Assembly (NCBI GenBank): GCA_039985655.1
Contig: JBDWSF010000002.1
Span: 65,886-129,885 of the forward strand
DNA from: Postechiella sp039985655
GTDB lineage: Bacteria > Bacteroidota > Bacteroidia > Flavobacteriales > Flavobacteriaceae
Direction of reading: 5' to 3'
Length of the DNA: 64,000 nucleotides
Numbering within the stretch: the first letter of the stretch is position 1; each line of letters begins with the position of its first letter. Under the pieces are notes generated by a model that worked only from the letters and a program-made list of their open reading frames with translations, ran no database searches and was not told where the DNA came from. Positions 1-8,556 of this stretch are shown piece after piece. Position numbers and translations under genes: made by a program.

Positions 1-55
1 TAAAAAGTAAGTCATATTTGTCTAACTGAGCGCAGTCGAAGTTTTAATGTTTTGG

Positions 56-1072
56 AAACAAATGCATTTCAGCTGCTCTACCATTGACGTTGTTTCATAG
101 CTCTGCTAGTAATTGCATCCAATTATAATCTGTGATACTAGGTAATACGGTAACATCTTTTTCTTGTAATATCTCCAACAAATGCCTTCACATATTCTCT
201 ATATTTGGTTTGTGGTGTCGAATAGGTTTTCTAACTTTATTGTTTTTTGGTTGCCTAAATTCATCCTTATGCATCTCTTCTTTAAAACCTGCTCTAGTTT
301 AATATCACAATTTGCAATCTGTTGTTGATAAAAACCGTAGCCATTTACAGCTTGTTCTAAGCTGAACAAACTAGATTCATTATAATGCTCCTTTAAGGAT
401 TTTATAACCCATTCTTTTTTTGTTTTAAGTATTCTTGAATCGCATAGCGAAGCTAGTTTCTCTGCACTTCTTTCTCCTGATAGTATGTCGTACAATACGC
501 ATACCACTTGCTCCGTGGATTTGACTAATAACTTCCTTTAAACGAATATTCATTAAAATCAATGCCTTTTGTATATGGTTAATGTGCATAGCACTACTTC
601 TAATATGGTCTTCTCGTAAGCGCTGATAAGTACGCAGTTCTTGTACCAAACTATCTGGTATAAAACATTTGCTCAACAAACCATAACTGTGCAATTGTTG
701 TATCCATTGGCTATCTTTCAGATCGGTCTTCCTATCTGGAACTTGCTTGGTACTCCTGCCATCGACTAACCAAACATCAAAATTGTGAGATTCCAATATA
801 TCGTAGAGTATCACCCAATATACTCCCGTAGCCTCTCCATGGCAACGATTTCTATATTATGACTTTTAAATAGTGTGGACAGCAGCTCTAAATCTTCAGT
901 AAAAGTATCAAAGCTTTTTACGGGCTGGTTTTCAATACTCACGAAAAGCTTTTTTACTCCGACATCGATCCCTGCTGAATGTAATCTGATTTTTTTCATG
1001 ATTAATGAGTTAAACCAAATTGCTTTCAAAAAAGAAATTACGCTTGAAAGGCTACCATACGGACATCAAAGT
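56..1072 (-). pseudogene. Degenerate IS110-family transposase, copy 1 (C-terminal domain deleted)
   Basis: This is a relic of an IS110-type (DEDD) transposase read leftward. The N-terminus starts near 999 with MKKIRLHSAGIDVGVKKLF, which holds the first acidic motif of the DEDD domain. The frame is broken near 834, where a duplicated GA dinucleotide separates VAME from an expected ATGVYW continuation. It breaks again near 490, where one extra base separates GASGMRIV from DILSGERSA. The frame then ends at TTNQI (199). The remaining sequence down to about 56 matches the end of the second copy at 18297-19075, but the roughly 400 nt encoding the Transposase_20 domain are missing. The element is therefore inactive. 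IS110 elements lack conventional terminal inverted repeats, so the ends are estimated from what the two copies share. Confidence 0.85.
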
Positions 1073-1104
1073 TAAAAACCTGCTTTTTAAACAGACGCTG
1101 TTCT

Positions 1105-2268
1105 TTATTTTGATGCAAACATTTTAACATCTGCTTCGTTAACCTCTTTTTCACCTAGAATAATTAGGCGTTCTATGACATTACGGAGTTCTCTAATATT
1201 ACCTGTCCAATCGTAATCTTGCAACAAACTTAAAGCTTTATCTGAAAAACTTTTTTGGACTGTACCTTGTTCGTCTGCTATTTTCTTAGTAAAATGCTTC
1301 ACCAACATAGGTATATCTTCGCGTCTATCATTTAACGCTGGTACTTTTATCAAAATTACAGCAAGTCTATGGTATAAATCTTCACGAAATCTACCTTCTG
1401 CTATTTCCTTTTTTAGATCTTTATTTGTAGCGGCTACCACACGAACATTCACTTTAATATCCCTATCGCTACCAACACGCTGAATTCGACTTTCTTGCAA
1501 TGCACGAAGTACTTTCGCTTGTGCCGATAAACTCATATCGCCTATTTCATCTAGAAAAATAGTTCCGCCATTAGCGGCTTCAAATTTACCTGCTCTATCT
1601 TTATTTGCGCTTGTAAAAGCACCTTTTACATGACCAAACAATTCACTTTCAATTAACTCGCTAGGTATCGCTGCGCAGTTTACTTCTATCATAGGCGCTT
1701 TTACACGATCACTCTTTTCGTGTAACCAATGTGCTACCAATTCTTTTCCTGTGCCATTTGGCCCAGTAATTAAAACCCTAGCATCTGTCGGCGCTACCTT
1801 ATCTATAATGCCTTTAATTTGAGAGATAGAATCGCTCTCTCCTATCATTTCATACTTTTTACTGACTTTCTTTTTAAGAATTTTATTTTCTATAACCAGC
1901 TCTTTTCTATCTAAAGCATTTCGAACGGTATTTAAAAGTCGATTTAAATCTGGTGGTTTAGATATATAATCGAAAGCTCCTAAACGCATCGTGTTTACTG
2001 CGGTGTCTAGATCGCCATGACCAGAAATCATTACAATTGGCGTTTCTGGTTTTATTTTCCTAGTAGCTTCTAACACCTCAACACCATCCATTTTCGGCAT
2101 TTTAATATCGCACAATACTAAATCGTAATCTTCCTTTTTAATTTTATCCATTCCAGTTAAACCATCCTCCGCTTCTTCTACTTGGTAAGTATCATTTTCT
2201 TCAGATAAAATCTTAACCAACACGCGACGAATCGCTGCTTCATCTTCAATTATTAATATTTTCGGCAT
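1105..2268 (-). CDS. Sigma-54-type response regulator (receiver + AAA+, no Fis HTH)
   Basis: NtrC/AtoC-family regulator of 387 residues. The receiver domain (about 1-120) has the acidic pair E8/D9 and the phospho-acceptor D54 in LVLCDIKMPKMDG. The AAA+ domain (about 140-370) has a Walker A variant GPNGTGKE, the Walker B segment GGTIFLDEIGD and an R-finger region. The loop that contacts sigma-54, normally GAFTGA, reads GAFTSA. The protein ends at NEADVKMFASK, just after the AAA+ lid, so the usual C-terminal Fis-type DNA-binding helix-turn-helix is missing. It would have to act without site-specific DNA binding, or through a partner. The gene begins 4 nt after the MscS gene and is the last in a four-gene leftward run. 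No histidine kinase lies beside it. Confidence 0.9.
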   Translation of the reverse strand: MPKILIIEDEAAIRRVLVKILSEENDTYQVEEAEDGLTGMDKIKKEDYDLVLCDIKMPKMDGVEVLEATRKIKPETPIVMISGHGDLDTAVNTMRLGAFDYISKPPDLNRLLNTVRNALDRKELVIENKILKKKVSKKYEMIGESDSISQIKGIIDKVAPTDARVLITGPNGTGKELVAHWLHEKSDRVKAPMIEVNCAAIPSELIESELFGHVKGAFTSANKDRAGKFEAANGGTIFLDEIGDMSLSAQAKVLRALQESRIQRVGSDRDIKVNVRVVAATNKDLKKEIAEGRFREDLYHRLAVILIKVPALNDRREDIPMLVKHFTKKIADEQGTVQKSFSDKALSLLQDYDWTGNIRELRNVIERLIILGEKEVNEADVKMFASK

Positions 2269-2272
2269 ATTC

Positions 2273-3100
2273 TTATTTATTTATAATATGTATATCTCTT
2301 TGTGGAAAAGGGATTTGAATATTATTTTCGTTAAAAACTTTATGTATTCTGTAACGTAAATCACTTTTAATAACCAATACGTTAAAACTATCACTAATAT
2401 AAAAATGCAATTTAAACTTTAGTGCGCTATCTCCAAAATCTTCAAAAAACACGGTAGGCCTCGGATCGTTTAAAATAGCATCTTCTTGCATTGCAATTCC
2501 CAACAGTAATGCTTTAACTAAATCAACATCTGTACCATAAGCTACACCAACATCAACAAACTCTCTAGTCACTTCGTTATTCTGCGTCCAATTATACAAA
2601 ATTTCACTTAAAAATTTATGATTGGGTATCACAAGCATCTTATCATCATTAGTAATCGCTTTGGTTGTTCTAAGTCCAACCTCTGTAATTTTACCTACTT
2701 TTTTATCTATTTCAATAATATCATTAACGGTTACTGTTCTATCAACCAGAATAAAAACCCCAGAAATAATATCTTGAAAGAGTTTTTGCATCCCTAAACC
2801 AATACCAACAAATAAAGCTGTAGAGGCTGCTAAAAGGGCTGTTATTTTAACTCCGGAAGCATCTAATGCGCCTACAATAACTATCGAAAAAATAATGTAC
2901 TTAATAAAGGTAAACACCGTTTTAAATCGATATTTATCTTCTTCATGAAGTTTTCTAGTTGCTAAACCTCTAACTAGTCGGAGTACAATATGCGTAATTA
3001 ACAAAACGCCTATTAATATCGCTATAGTGCCTACAGTAATTCTAATATCTTTATCATTACTATAAAGCACTTGATCAAAAAAATCTTGAAATGTCTCCAT
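2273..3100 (-). CDS. MscS-family small-conductance mechanosensitive channel
   Basis: Inner-membrane channel of 275 residues, the usual MscS size. Three hydrophobic helices lie at about 20-40, 60-82 and 88-115. The third, containing AALFVGIGLGMQKLFQDI, is the glycine/alanine-rich pore helix of the family. It is followed by the cytosolic beta domain (FILVDRTVTVNDIIEID, then an IPNHKFLSEILYNWTQ segment) and an alpha/beta cage domain. MscS channels release solutes during osmotic downshock. The gene sits 4 nt from the ABC permease gene upstream and 4 nt from the regulator gene downstream, so co-transcription is likely. Why a tension-gated channel is linked to an exporter and a sigma-54-type regulator is not clear from the sequence. 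Confidence 0.92.
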   Translation of the reverse strand: METFQDFFDQVLYSNDKDIRITVGTIAILIGVLLITHIVLRLVRGLATRKLHEEDKYRFKTVFTFIKYIIFSIVIVGALDASGVKITALLAASTALFVGIGLGMQKLFQDIISGVFILVDRTVTVNDIIEIDKKVGKITEVGLRTTKAITNDDKMLVIPNHKFLSEILYNWTQNNEVTREFVDVGVAYGTDVDLVKALLLGIAMQEDAILNDPRPTVFFEDFGDSALKFKLHFYISDSFNVLVIKSDLRYRIHKVFNENNIQIPFPQRDIHIINK

Positions 3101-3104
3101 TATA

Positions 3105-4418
3105 TTAATACTTTATCCATTTAATAATTTCCTTAAAACTAGCCTTTTTACCATACATTAAAATACCTACTCTATAAATTTTTGCAGCAAACCAAACGGT
3201 TCCTATAAATGTACCAATTAATATTAATAAAGATACTAATTGTTGCCAAAGTGGAACTCCGAACGGGATACGCATTAACATAACAATAGGCGATGTGAAT
3301 GGAATAAAAGAAAACACTGTAGAAACCGTACCGTGCGGATCTTCTATAACCGTAAAAACACCAACATAGAATGCAAGCATTAAAGGCAGTATTACGACAG
3401 GCATAAATTGCTGTGTATCAGTTTCGTTATCTACGGCAGCGCCTATAGCAGCATATACTGAACTATACAATAAATAGCCTGCTATAAAGAATAATAAAAA
3501 AGCGAAAATAAGATTTATTAGAGGCAGACTTTTAACGGCCCATATGATATTCTGAATTTCAAAATCACCACTAGAGTCCGCCATACCTTGTTCTAATAAT
3601 TGCTGTTGTGGTGCTTCCATTTGAGACATATCAAAGCCAAAAATAAACGGAACGATAAATAACAACACACTTAAAAGAATAGACCAAATTGTAAATTGAG
3701 TAACACCAGCTAAAGATGTTCCGATAATTTTACCCAACATTAACTGTATTGGCTTTACGGATGATATAATGACTTCTATAATACGGCTTGTTTTTTCTTC
3801 GATAACACTTCGCATGATCATATTACCATAAATAACAATAAACATTAATAGCAAATAGCCCATTAATACACCGAATGCTAAATTGACATAGCCTTCCATT
3901 TCTGAGGTTTTTTCGCCTTCAAAATTTTCTTGAAGAATAGTAACTTCTATTTCAGAACCTTTTAGTTTCTCGATATCAATACCACTATTTATTCTGTTTC
4001 TGTTTGTAAGCTCGGCTTGAATTTTATTTTTTAAATCTGAAATAACATTTACTGATGGCGATGATTCAGAATAAAACCTAATATGCTTAGATACAGCATG
4101 TATATCGGTGGCTTTTTCTATATGCAATAGCCCATAACTTTCGGCTTCAACAACCAAAACTTGTGCTTCTTCCAAAGTCATATTTTGCAATTTATGATAG
4201 GTTATATTATCTGTGTTTTCAAACACATCTAATAACATTCCCGAATCATCTAAAACAGAAATAGTTCTAACTTCATCGTTATTCATTTGCGACAGATACG
4301 CCACAACACACATAAGTGCAATCATTATAATCGGACTTAAAAAAGTCATAATAATGAACGACTTATTTCTAACTTTCGTTAAATATTCGCGTTTTATTAT
4401 AAGTGGTAAATGATTCAT
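3105..4418 (-). CDS. ABC-2 type transporter permease (NatB-like)
   Basis: Integral membrane permease of 437 residues. An N-terminal transmembrane helix (about 21-43, FIIMTFLSPIIMIALMCVVA) is followed by a large extracytoplasmic domain (about 45-180). Five more hydrophobic segments lie at about 180-430. The segment RSVIEEKTSRIIEVIISSVKP is the typical coupling-helix region of NatB/ABC-2 permeases. It should work with the ATPase encoded at 4528-5454, just upstream in the same direction. Together they form an exporter related to the Na+-efflux NatAB system, but the substrate cannot be predicted. The 109-nt gap between the two genes holds a short REP-like hairpin. Confidence 0.9.
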   Translation of the reverse strand: MNHLPLIIKREYLTKVRNKSFIIMTFLSPIIMIALMCVVAYLSQMNNDEVRTISVLDDSGMLLDVFENTDNITYHKLQNMTLEEAQVLVVEAESYGLLHIEKATDIHAVSKHIRFYSESSPSVNVISDLKNKIQAELTNRNRINSGIDIEKLKGSEIEVTILQENFEGEKTSEMEGYVNLAFGVLMGYLLLMFIVIYGNMIMRSVIEEKTSRIIEVIISSVKPIQLMLGKIIGTSLAGVTQFTIWSILLSVLLFIVPFIFGFDMSQMEAPQQQLLEQGMADSSGDFEIQNIIWAVKSLPLINLIFAFLLFFIAGYLLYSSVYAAIGAAVDNETDTQQFMPVVILPLMLAFYVGVFTVIEDPHGTVSTVFSFIPFTSPIVMLMRIPFGVPLWQQLVSLLILIGTFIGTVWFAAKIYRVGILMYGKKASFKEIIKWIKY

Positions 4419-4447
4419 AAAATAAATAATTTTTAATTCTAAAATTC

Positions 4448-4484
4448 TGTATTTTAGATTCCCGCCTTCTCGGGAATGACAATT
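4448..4484. repeat. REP-like dispersed hairpin repeat
   Basis: A short hairpin with arms TTCCCG and CGGGAA inside the consensus AGATTCCCG...CGGGAATGACA. A related copy (AGATTCCTG...TGGAATGACA) lies at 38814-38845 after mdh. Both start TTTAGATTCC and end GGAATGACA, followed by a similar TTCAA. It lies between the ATPase and permease genes of the exporter operon, where it might set mRNA stability or differential expression. Confidence 0.6.
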
Positions 4485-4527
4485 TCAACGGTAACTCGGA
4501 GACAAAATCTCAGAGAATTCTTTTCAA

Positions 4528-5454
4528 CTAATTATTCTTAACCGTTTGAATAAAAATATCGTTTACACTTGGTATTAATTCTACAAAGTGAGATACGTCT
4601 CCTTTTGATGTTAAATACTGAAGTAAATCGTTAGGTTTTTCGGATTCTGAAAGTTTAATATTCAACTTTAATTCTCCGCCTAACGTTTTAAAATTAGCTG
4701 GGGATGTTTCAAATTTTTGAATGATATCCTGTTGAAGACTATCTATTTCATTTGATGAAATACCAACCTCGTAAATATTTGTTTTAAACTGACGTTTGAT
4801 ATCAATTAGTTTTCCATCAAGAATCTTATTCGATTTGTTGATTAAAGTGATATCATCACATAATTCTTCAACAGATTCCATTCTATGCGTCGAAAAAATT
4901 ACGGTAGCTCCATCTTCTCGCAAACGTAAAATTTCGTCTTTAATTAAATTCGCATTTATGGGATCGAAGCCAGAAAAAGGCTCATCAAAAATCAATAACT
5001 TAGGTTCATGTAATACGGTTACAACAAACTGTATTTTTTGCGCCATACCTTTGGATAGTTCTTGGATTTTCTTATTCCACCAATCCCCTATTTCCAATCG
5101 CTCAAACCAATATTTTAATCGCGTTTTCGCTTCGCTTTTACTTAAGCCTTTTAATTGTGCTAAATACAAAGCCTGTTCACCTACTTTCATCGACTTATAT
5201 AAACCGCGCTCTTCGGGTAAATAACCAATATCTTTAATATGTTTTTCCTGAAGCGGTTCGCCATCTAAAAGTACAGAACCTGTATCGGGCATTGTTATTT
5301 GATTTACAACTCTTATAAGTGTGGTTTTCCCTGCACCGTTAGGTCCTAAAAGTCCGTATATACTTCCTTTTGGCACAGATAAAGACACATTATTAAGGGC
5401 TGTAAAGTCACCGAATTTCTTAGAAACCCCATTAACCTCTAGTAAGTTACTCAT
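4528..5454 (-). CDS. ABC transporter ATP-binding protein (NatA-like)
   Basis: Cytosolic ATPase of 308 residues. Walker A is GPNGAGKTTL (about 37-46), the signature motif is the variant LSKGMAQKIQF, Walker B is PKLLIFDEPFSGFDP, and the H-loop is FSTHRMES. A C-terminal extension of about 90 residues (from about 215) is typical of the NatA/EcsA group rather than of the shorter importer ATPases. It pairs with the ABC-2 permease gene downstream (3105-4418). It is the first gene of the leftward operon, and a TATATTTA box in the upstream sequence is a weak promoter candidate. Confidence 0.93.
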   Translation of the reverse strand: MSNLLEVNGVSKKFGDFTALNNVSLSVPKGSIYGLLGPNGAGKTTLIRVVNQITMPDTGSVLLDGEPLQEKHIKDIGYLPEERGLYKSMKVGEQALYLAQLKGLSKSEAKTRLKYWFERLEIGDWWNKKIQELSKGMAQKIQFVVTVLHEPKLLIFDEPFSGFDPINANLIKDEILRLREDGATVIFSTHRMESVEELCDDITLINKSNKILDGKLIDIKRQFKTNIYEVGISSNEIDSLQQDIIQKFETSPANFKTLGGELKLNIKLSESEKPNDLLQYLTSKGDVSHFVELIPSVNDIFIQTVKNN

Positions 5455-5796
5455 GCTTGTTTTTTAATGTACTAGTTTGCGTAAATATATTAAATGTGAA
5501 CGATAGAAATTGAATGCTTTATGTATAATTTAAGAAATAAAATGAGATCTATTAATTCATCAGATTGTGTTAAACTAATCCATTTTAAATTAGAGTGTCA
5601 CTAAAAACAAAACCCACCCTCAAAAAAATTAAGGATGGGAAAAAAATTGCTATGAAAAAGAAAAATTATCACTAAAATAAATTTAGTGATATCCAAATAT
5701 AGTTTTTTTTTCTTAAATATTATAAAAACATCATAATAAGTTTTTAGCATAAAAAATCCGTATTTATACGGATTCTTTAATTTAAGACTGTTTTTA
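5455..5796. other. Intergenic region with three hairpins
   Basis: No gene was seen in these 342 bases. They hold an imperfect hairpin (CCCACCCT at 5613-5620 with AGGATGGG at 5632-5639), a perfect 9-bp hairpin (ATCACTAAA at 5668-5676 with TTTAGTGAT at 5682-5690), and the dnaJ terminator at 5750-5774. Confidence 0.6.
5750..5774 (-). terminator. Rho-independent terminator of grpE-dnaJ
   Basis: Perfect 8-bp stem AATCCGTA/TACGGATT with a 4-nt loop. On the minus strand the stem is followed by a run of T. It lies 23 nt after the dnaJ stop codon. Confidence 0.85.
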
Positions 5797-6924
5797 TTAC
5801 GAAAACATATCTTTTACTTTTTCAAAAAACGATTTATCTGAGCTTTCTGGCTTAGGCTCAAAATGCTCGTCATCTCTCATATTTTCAAAAAACTCTTTCT
5901 GTTGTTTACTTAATGTTTTTGGTGTCCAAACATTTACATGTACTAGTAAATCGCCTCGTCCATACCCATTAATGCTTGGTATTCCTTTTCCGCGTAAGCG
6001 TAAAATTTTACCTGACTGTACACCTGCTTCTACCTTAATACGTACTTTACCTGTTACGGTATCTATTTCTTTAGATGTTCCAAGTACAGCGTCTGGTAAA
6101 CTTACATACAAATCGTAATGTAAATTATCACCTTCGCGTTGTAATTTATCGTGTTCAATTTCTTCAATAGCGACTAAAAGATCTCCTGAAATACCATTTC
6201 CTGGTGCTTCGTTTCCTTTACCAGAAACTTTAAGTTGCATCCCATCAACAACACCCGCAGGTATTTTAATAGATACTGTTTCTTCTGCTACTTTTAAACC
6301 TTGAGCATCTGCATCACTTGGTTTTTTATCTATAGTTTGTCCTGCGCCTCCACACACATTACATGGTGCAGCTGTTTGCATTCTACCTAAAATGGTATTT
6401 GCAATACGTGTTACTTGACCACTACCACCACATGTAGAACATGTTTTATATGTAGTACCTGGTGCTTGAACTTTACGTTTTACTTTTATTTTTTTCTCGA
6501 CACCGTTAGCAATTTCTTCTAAAGTCAGTTTTACGCGAATACGTAAATTACTGCCTTTAACACGACGTTGGCCTCCGCCACCGCCAAAACCACCACCAAA
6601 GCCGCCACCGCCGCCACCAAAGATATCTCCAAACTGACTGAATATGTCATCCATATTCATTCCGCCACCTCCGAAACCACCGCCGCCTCCGCCGCCGTTT
6701 TCGAATGCTTGGTGACCATATTGGTCGTAACGCGCTTTTTTATTATCGTCGCTTAAAATTTCGTAAGCTTCTGCCGCTTCCTTAAATTTAGCTTCTGCTC
6801 CTTTATCATCTGGATTTTTATCTGGATGAAATTGAATTGCCTTTTTGCGGTAAGCTTTCTTTATTTCTGCTGCACCAGCACCTTTGCTAATACCTAATAT
6901 GTCGTAAAAATCTCTTTTGGCCAT
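5797..6924 (-). CDS. dnaJ: Chaperone protein DnaJ (Hsp40)
   Basis: Co-chaperone of 375 residues that delivers unfolded clients to DnaK and stimulates its ATPase. The J domain (1-70) contains the HPD motif in IQFHPDKNPDD. A very glycine-rich G/F linker (about 75-120) and two C-terminal beta domains (about 215-350) are present. The cysteine-rich region (about 155-195) has only two CxxCxGxG repeats, CSTCGGSG and CNVCGGAG, instead of the four in E. coli DnaJ. Their spacing fits the middle pair (one zinc centre), so the other zinc centre appears lost. The gene lies 9 nt downstream of grpE in one operon. dnaK is not in the window. Confidence 0.96.
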   Translation of the reverse strand: MAKRDFYDILGISKGAGAAEIKKAYRKKAIQFHPDKNPDDKGAEAKFKEAAEAYEILSDDNKKARYDQYGHQAFENGGGGGGGFGGGGMNMDDIFSQFGDIFGGGGGGFGGGFGGGGGQRRVKGSNLRIRVKLTLEEIANGVEKKIKVKRKVQAPGTTYKTCSTCGGSGQVTRIANTILGRMQTAAPCNVCGGAGQTIDKKPSDADAQGLKVAEETVSIKIPAGVVDGMQLKVSGKGNEAPGNGISGDLLVAIEEIEHDKLQREGDNLHYDLYVSLPDAVLGTSKEIDTVTGKVRIKVEAGVQSGKILRLRGKGIPSINGYGRGDLLVHVNVWTPKTLSKQQKEFFENMRDDEHFEPKPESSDKSFFEKVKDMFS

Positions 6925-6933
6925 GTTTTTGGT

Positions 6934-7494
6934 TTATTGTCCGATTACTACTTTTGGAAAACGAATTACTTTTTCTCCTAAAACGTAACCTTTTTCAACT
7001 ATATCAATAATTTTTCCTTTCATATCTTCAGTAGGTGCAGATATTTGTGTAATAGCTTCATGATCATCAGCATTAAACACGGCTCCTTTTTCAACTTTCA
7101 TTACAGATAATCCTTTTTGCTCTAAAGTGGTAACCAATTTTTGGTAAATTAACAACACGCCTTTACGCAATTCTTCGGCTTCTTTATCATCTTCAATATG
7201 CGTTAAAGCACGCTCGAAATCATCAAGAACTGGTAACATGGATACCATGACGTCTTGACTTGCTGTTTTAAACAATTCTACACGCTCTCTAGATGTTCGC
7301 TTTTTATAATTTTCAAATTCAGCAAAAAGTCTTAAAAACTTATCTTTTTCTTGCTTTACTTCCTCTTGTAATTTTTCTTCGGCAGTAAGCGCTTCGACTT
7401 CTTCCTCTATTTGCTCTTCAACTTCTACAGTTTCAGTTTGTGCAGTATCTACCTGCTCACTTTCAATATCGTTATTTTTATCTTTTTTACTCAT
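6934..7494 (-). CDS. grpE: Nucleotide exchange factor GrpE
   Basis: Releases ADP from DnaK. The acidic, probably disordered N-terminus (rich in E and Q to about residue 55) precedes a long coiled coil (EEKLQEEVKQEKDKFLRLFAEF) and a C-terminal beta domain ending in GYVLGEKVIRFPKVVIGQ, close to the family's canonical C-terminus. The start is taken at the ATG of MSKKDKNND. An in-frame ATG seven codons upstream (7515) is possible but would add the atypical MDKLKFT. The gene is translated just ahead of dnaJ, and a promoter box lies at 7534-7541. Confidence 0.94.
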   Translation of the reverse strand: MSKKDKNNDIESEQVDTAQTETVEVEEQIEEEVEALTAEEKLQEEVKQEKDKFLRLFAEFENYKKRTSRERVELFKTASQDVMVSMLPVLDDFERALTHIEDDKEAEELRKGVLLIYQKLVTTLEQKGLSVMKVEKGAVFNADDHEAITQISAPTEDMKGKIIDIVEKGYVLGEKVIRFPKVVIGQ

Positions 7495-7533
7495 CGTAAA
7501 TTTTAATTTATCCAAATACTAAAAATTAGTTGG

Positions 7534-7541
7534 CAAAAGTA
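7534..7541 (-). promoter_or_regulatory. Candidate -7 box for grpE-dnaJ
   Basis: TACTTTTG on the minus strand fits the Bacteroidota consensus TAnnTTTG. It lies about 40 nt before the chosen grpE start. No clear -33 TTG was seen. Confidence 0.55.
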
Positions 7542-7653
7542 CTGCCATTATTATAAAAATGTCATAATGTCATTAAATAATTTTAATATTATTTTAAGTG
7601 AATACTAATAGTATTTATCTAAATTTATACGATAATAAACAAAACTCATAAAA

Positions 7654-8313
7654 ATGAAAAAACACATTGCAACAATTTTCACTTTAGCGGCCTTAACACT
7701 AGTAACTGTTAGCTGTAAAGACAAAGCTAAAGAAGCCAATACGACAGAAGCTAAAGACCCCGTAGTTACACAAGCCACTTCGCAAAAATATATTGCCGAT
7801 GCTACTGCATCTACAGTAGAATGGAAAGGTTACAAACCTACAGGATCTCATAACGGAACTATAAATATTGAAAATGGCGTGTTTTCTGTTAATGGGGATA
7901 AAATAGAAAGTGGTTCTTTTTTAATAAATATGAATTCGATTGTTGTCGTTGATATTCCTTTAGAAGAAAAAGGTAACGGGAAACTTCTTGGGCATTTAAA
8001 GGGTCCTGATTTTTTTGATGTTGAAGCCCATGCAAATGCTGCTTTCGAAATTACAGGTTCTACTGAAGTTGAAGGCAAAACGATGCTTTCTGGAAACTTA
8101 TCTATAAAAGGTATTAAACAAAATATTACATTTCCTGTAACTGTAAGTAATCGTGTTGGTAATGGTTTAACTATTTCTAGTGAAACCTTTACTATTGACA
8201 GAACAAAATGGGATATTAAATATAAATCTAAATCCGTTTTTGGAGATATAGGTGATAAATTTATTAATGATGATATTGAATTGAAATTTGTAGTGAAGGC
8301 TTCGAAGTCTTAA
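7654..8313 (+). CDS. YceI-family lipoprotein
   Basis: Lipoprotein of 219 residues. The signal peptide MKKHIATIFTLAALTLVTVSC ends in a lipobox (TVSC), so Cys21 is the likely lipidation site. A short low-complexity linker to about residue 45 is followed by a YceI domain (about 48-218) with the family pattern FLINMNSIVVVDIP and a GNLSIKGIKQNITFPV strand pair. The YceI fold is a lipocalin-like barrel that binds long isoprenoid or fatty-acid chains. The ligand here is unknown. It is a single-gene unit with its own terminator at 8337-8370. Confidence 0.92.
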   Translation: MKKHIATIFTLAALTLVTVSCKDKAKEANTTEAKDPVVTQATSQKYIADATASTVEWKGYKPTGSHNGTINIENGVFSVNGDKIESGSFLINMNSIVVVDIPLEEKGNGKLLGHLKGPDFFDVEAHANAAFEITGSTEVEGKTMLSGNLSIKGIKQNITFPVTVSNRVGNGLTISSETFTIDRTKWDIKYKSKSVFGDIGDKFINDDIELKFVVKASKS

Positions 8314-8336
8314 TTATAAACACATACTTTTTTTAT

Positions 8337-8370
8337 AAAACCACTTTGTGTATGCAAAGTGGTTTTTTGT
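8337..8370 (+). terminator. Rho-independent terminator after the YceI gene
   Basis: Stem AAACCACTTTG/CAAAGTGGTTT with a 6-nt loop, followed by a T-rich stretch. It starts 24 nt after the stop codon. Confidence 0.9.
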
Positions 8371-8490
8371 TGCACTAAAATAATATTTAGGAGTAAAAAA
8401 CATATACTTTAATGTAAGAATGAAGATCTTTAATTTAAACTGTAGCGTAAAAACAAAAGCTTGACTTTGTAAAAATTTTCAGCTACCTTC

Positions 8491-8545
8491 GTTTAACGTC
8501 GGATATAAAACATTGAAACGATTTTATATCCTAAATAGGTTAGGC
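8491..8545. other. attC-like recombination site, left edge of cassette
   Basis: A 55-bp imperfect palindrome with integron attC architecture. It has an R''-like box GTTTAAC (8491-8497, fits RYYYAAC), a perfect 10-bp inner arm pair GGATATAAAA (8501-8510) and TTTTATATCC (8522-8531), and an R'-like box GTTAGGC (8539-8545, fits GTTRRRY). The R' box is complementary to the GCCTAAC that overlaps the stop codon of the following gene. That is the relation expected between the two ends of one cassette. A diverged copy of this site and its left flank is at 43847-43936. No integrase gene is in the window. Confidence 0.65.
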
Positions 8546-8556
8546 GTTATTGAAGA

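Noticed and set aside
875..1075. Plus-strand reading frame overlapping the IS110 relic
   Set aside because: Its mirror also appears over copy 2 on the other strand; it is the complement of the transposase start, not a gene.
4796..5224. Plus-strand reading frame of 142 codons inside the ABC ATPase gene
   Set aside because: Antisense to conserved Walker and signature motifs; low-complexity Ser/Leu composition.
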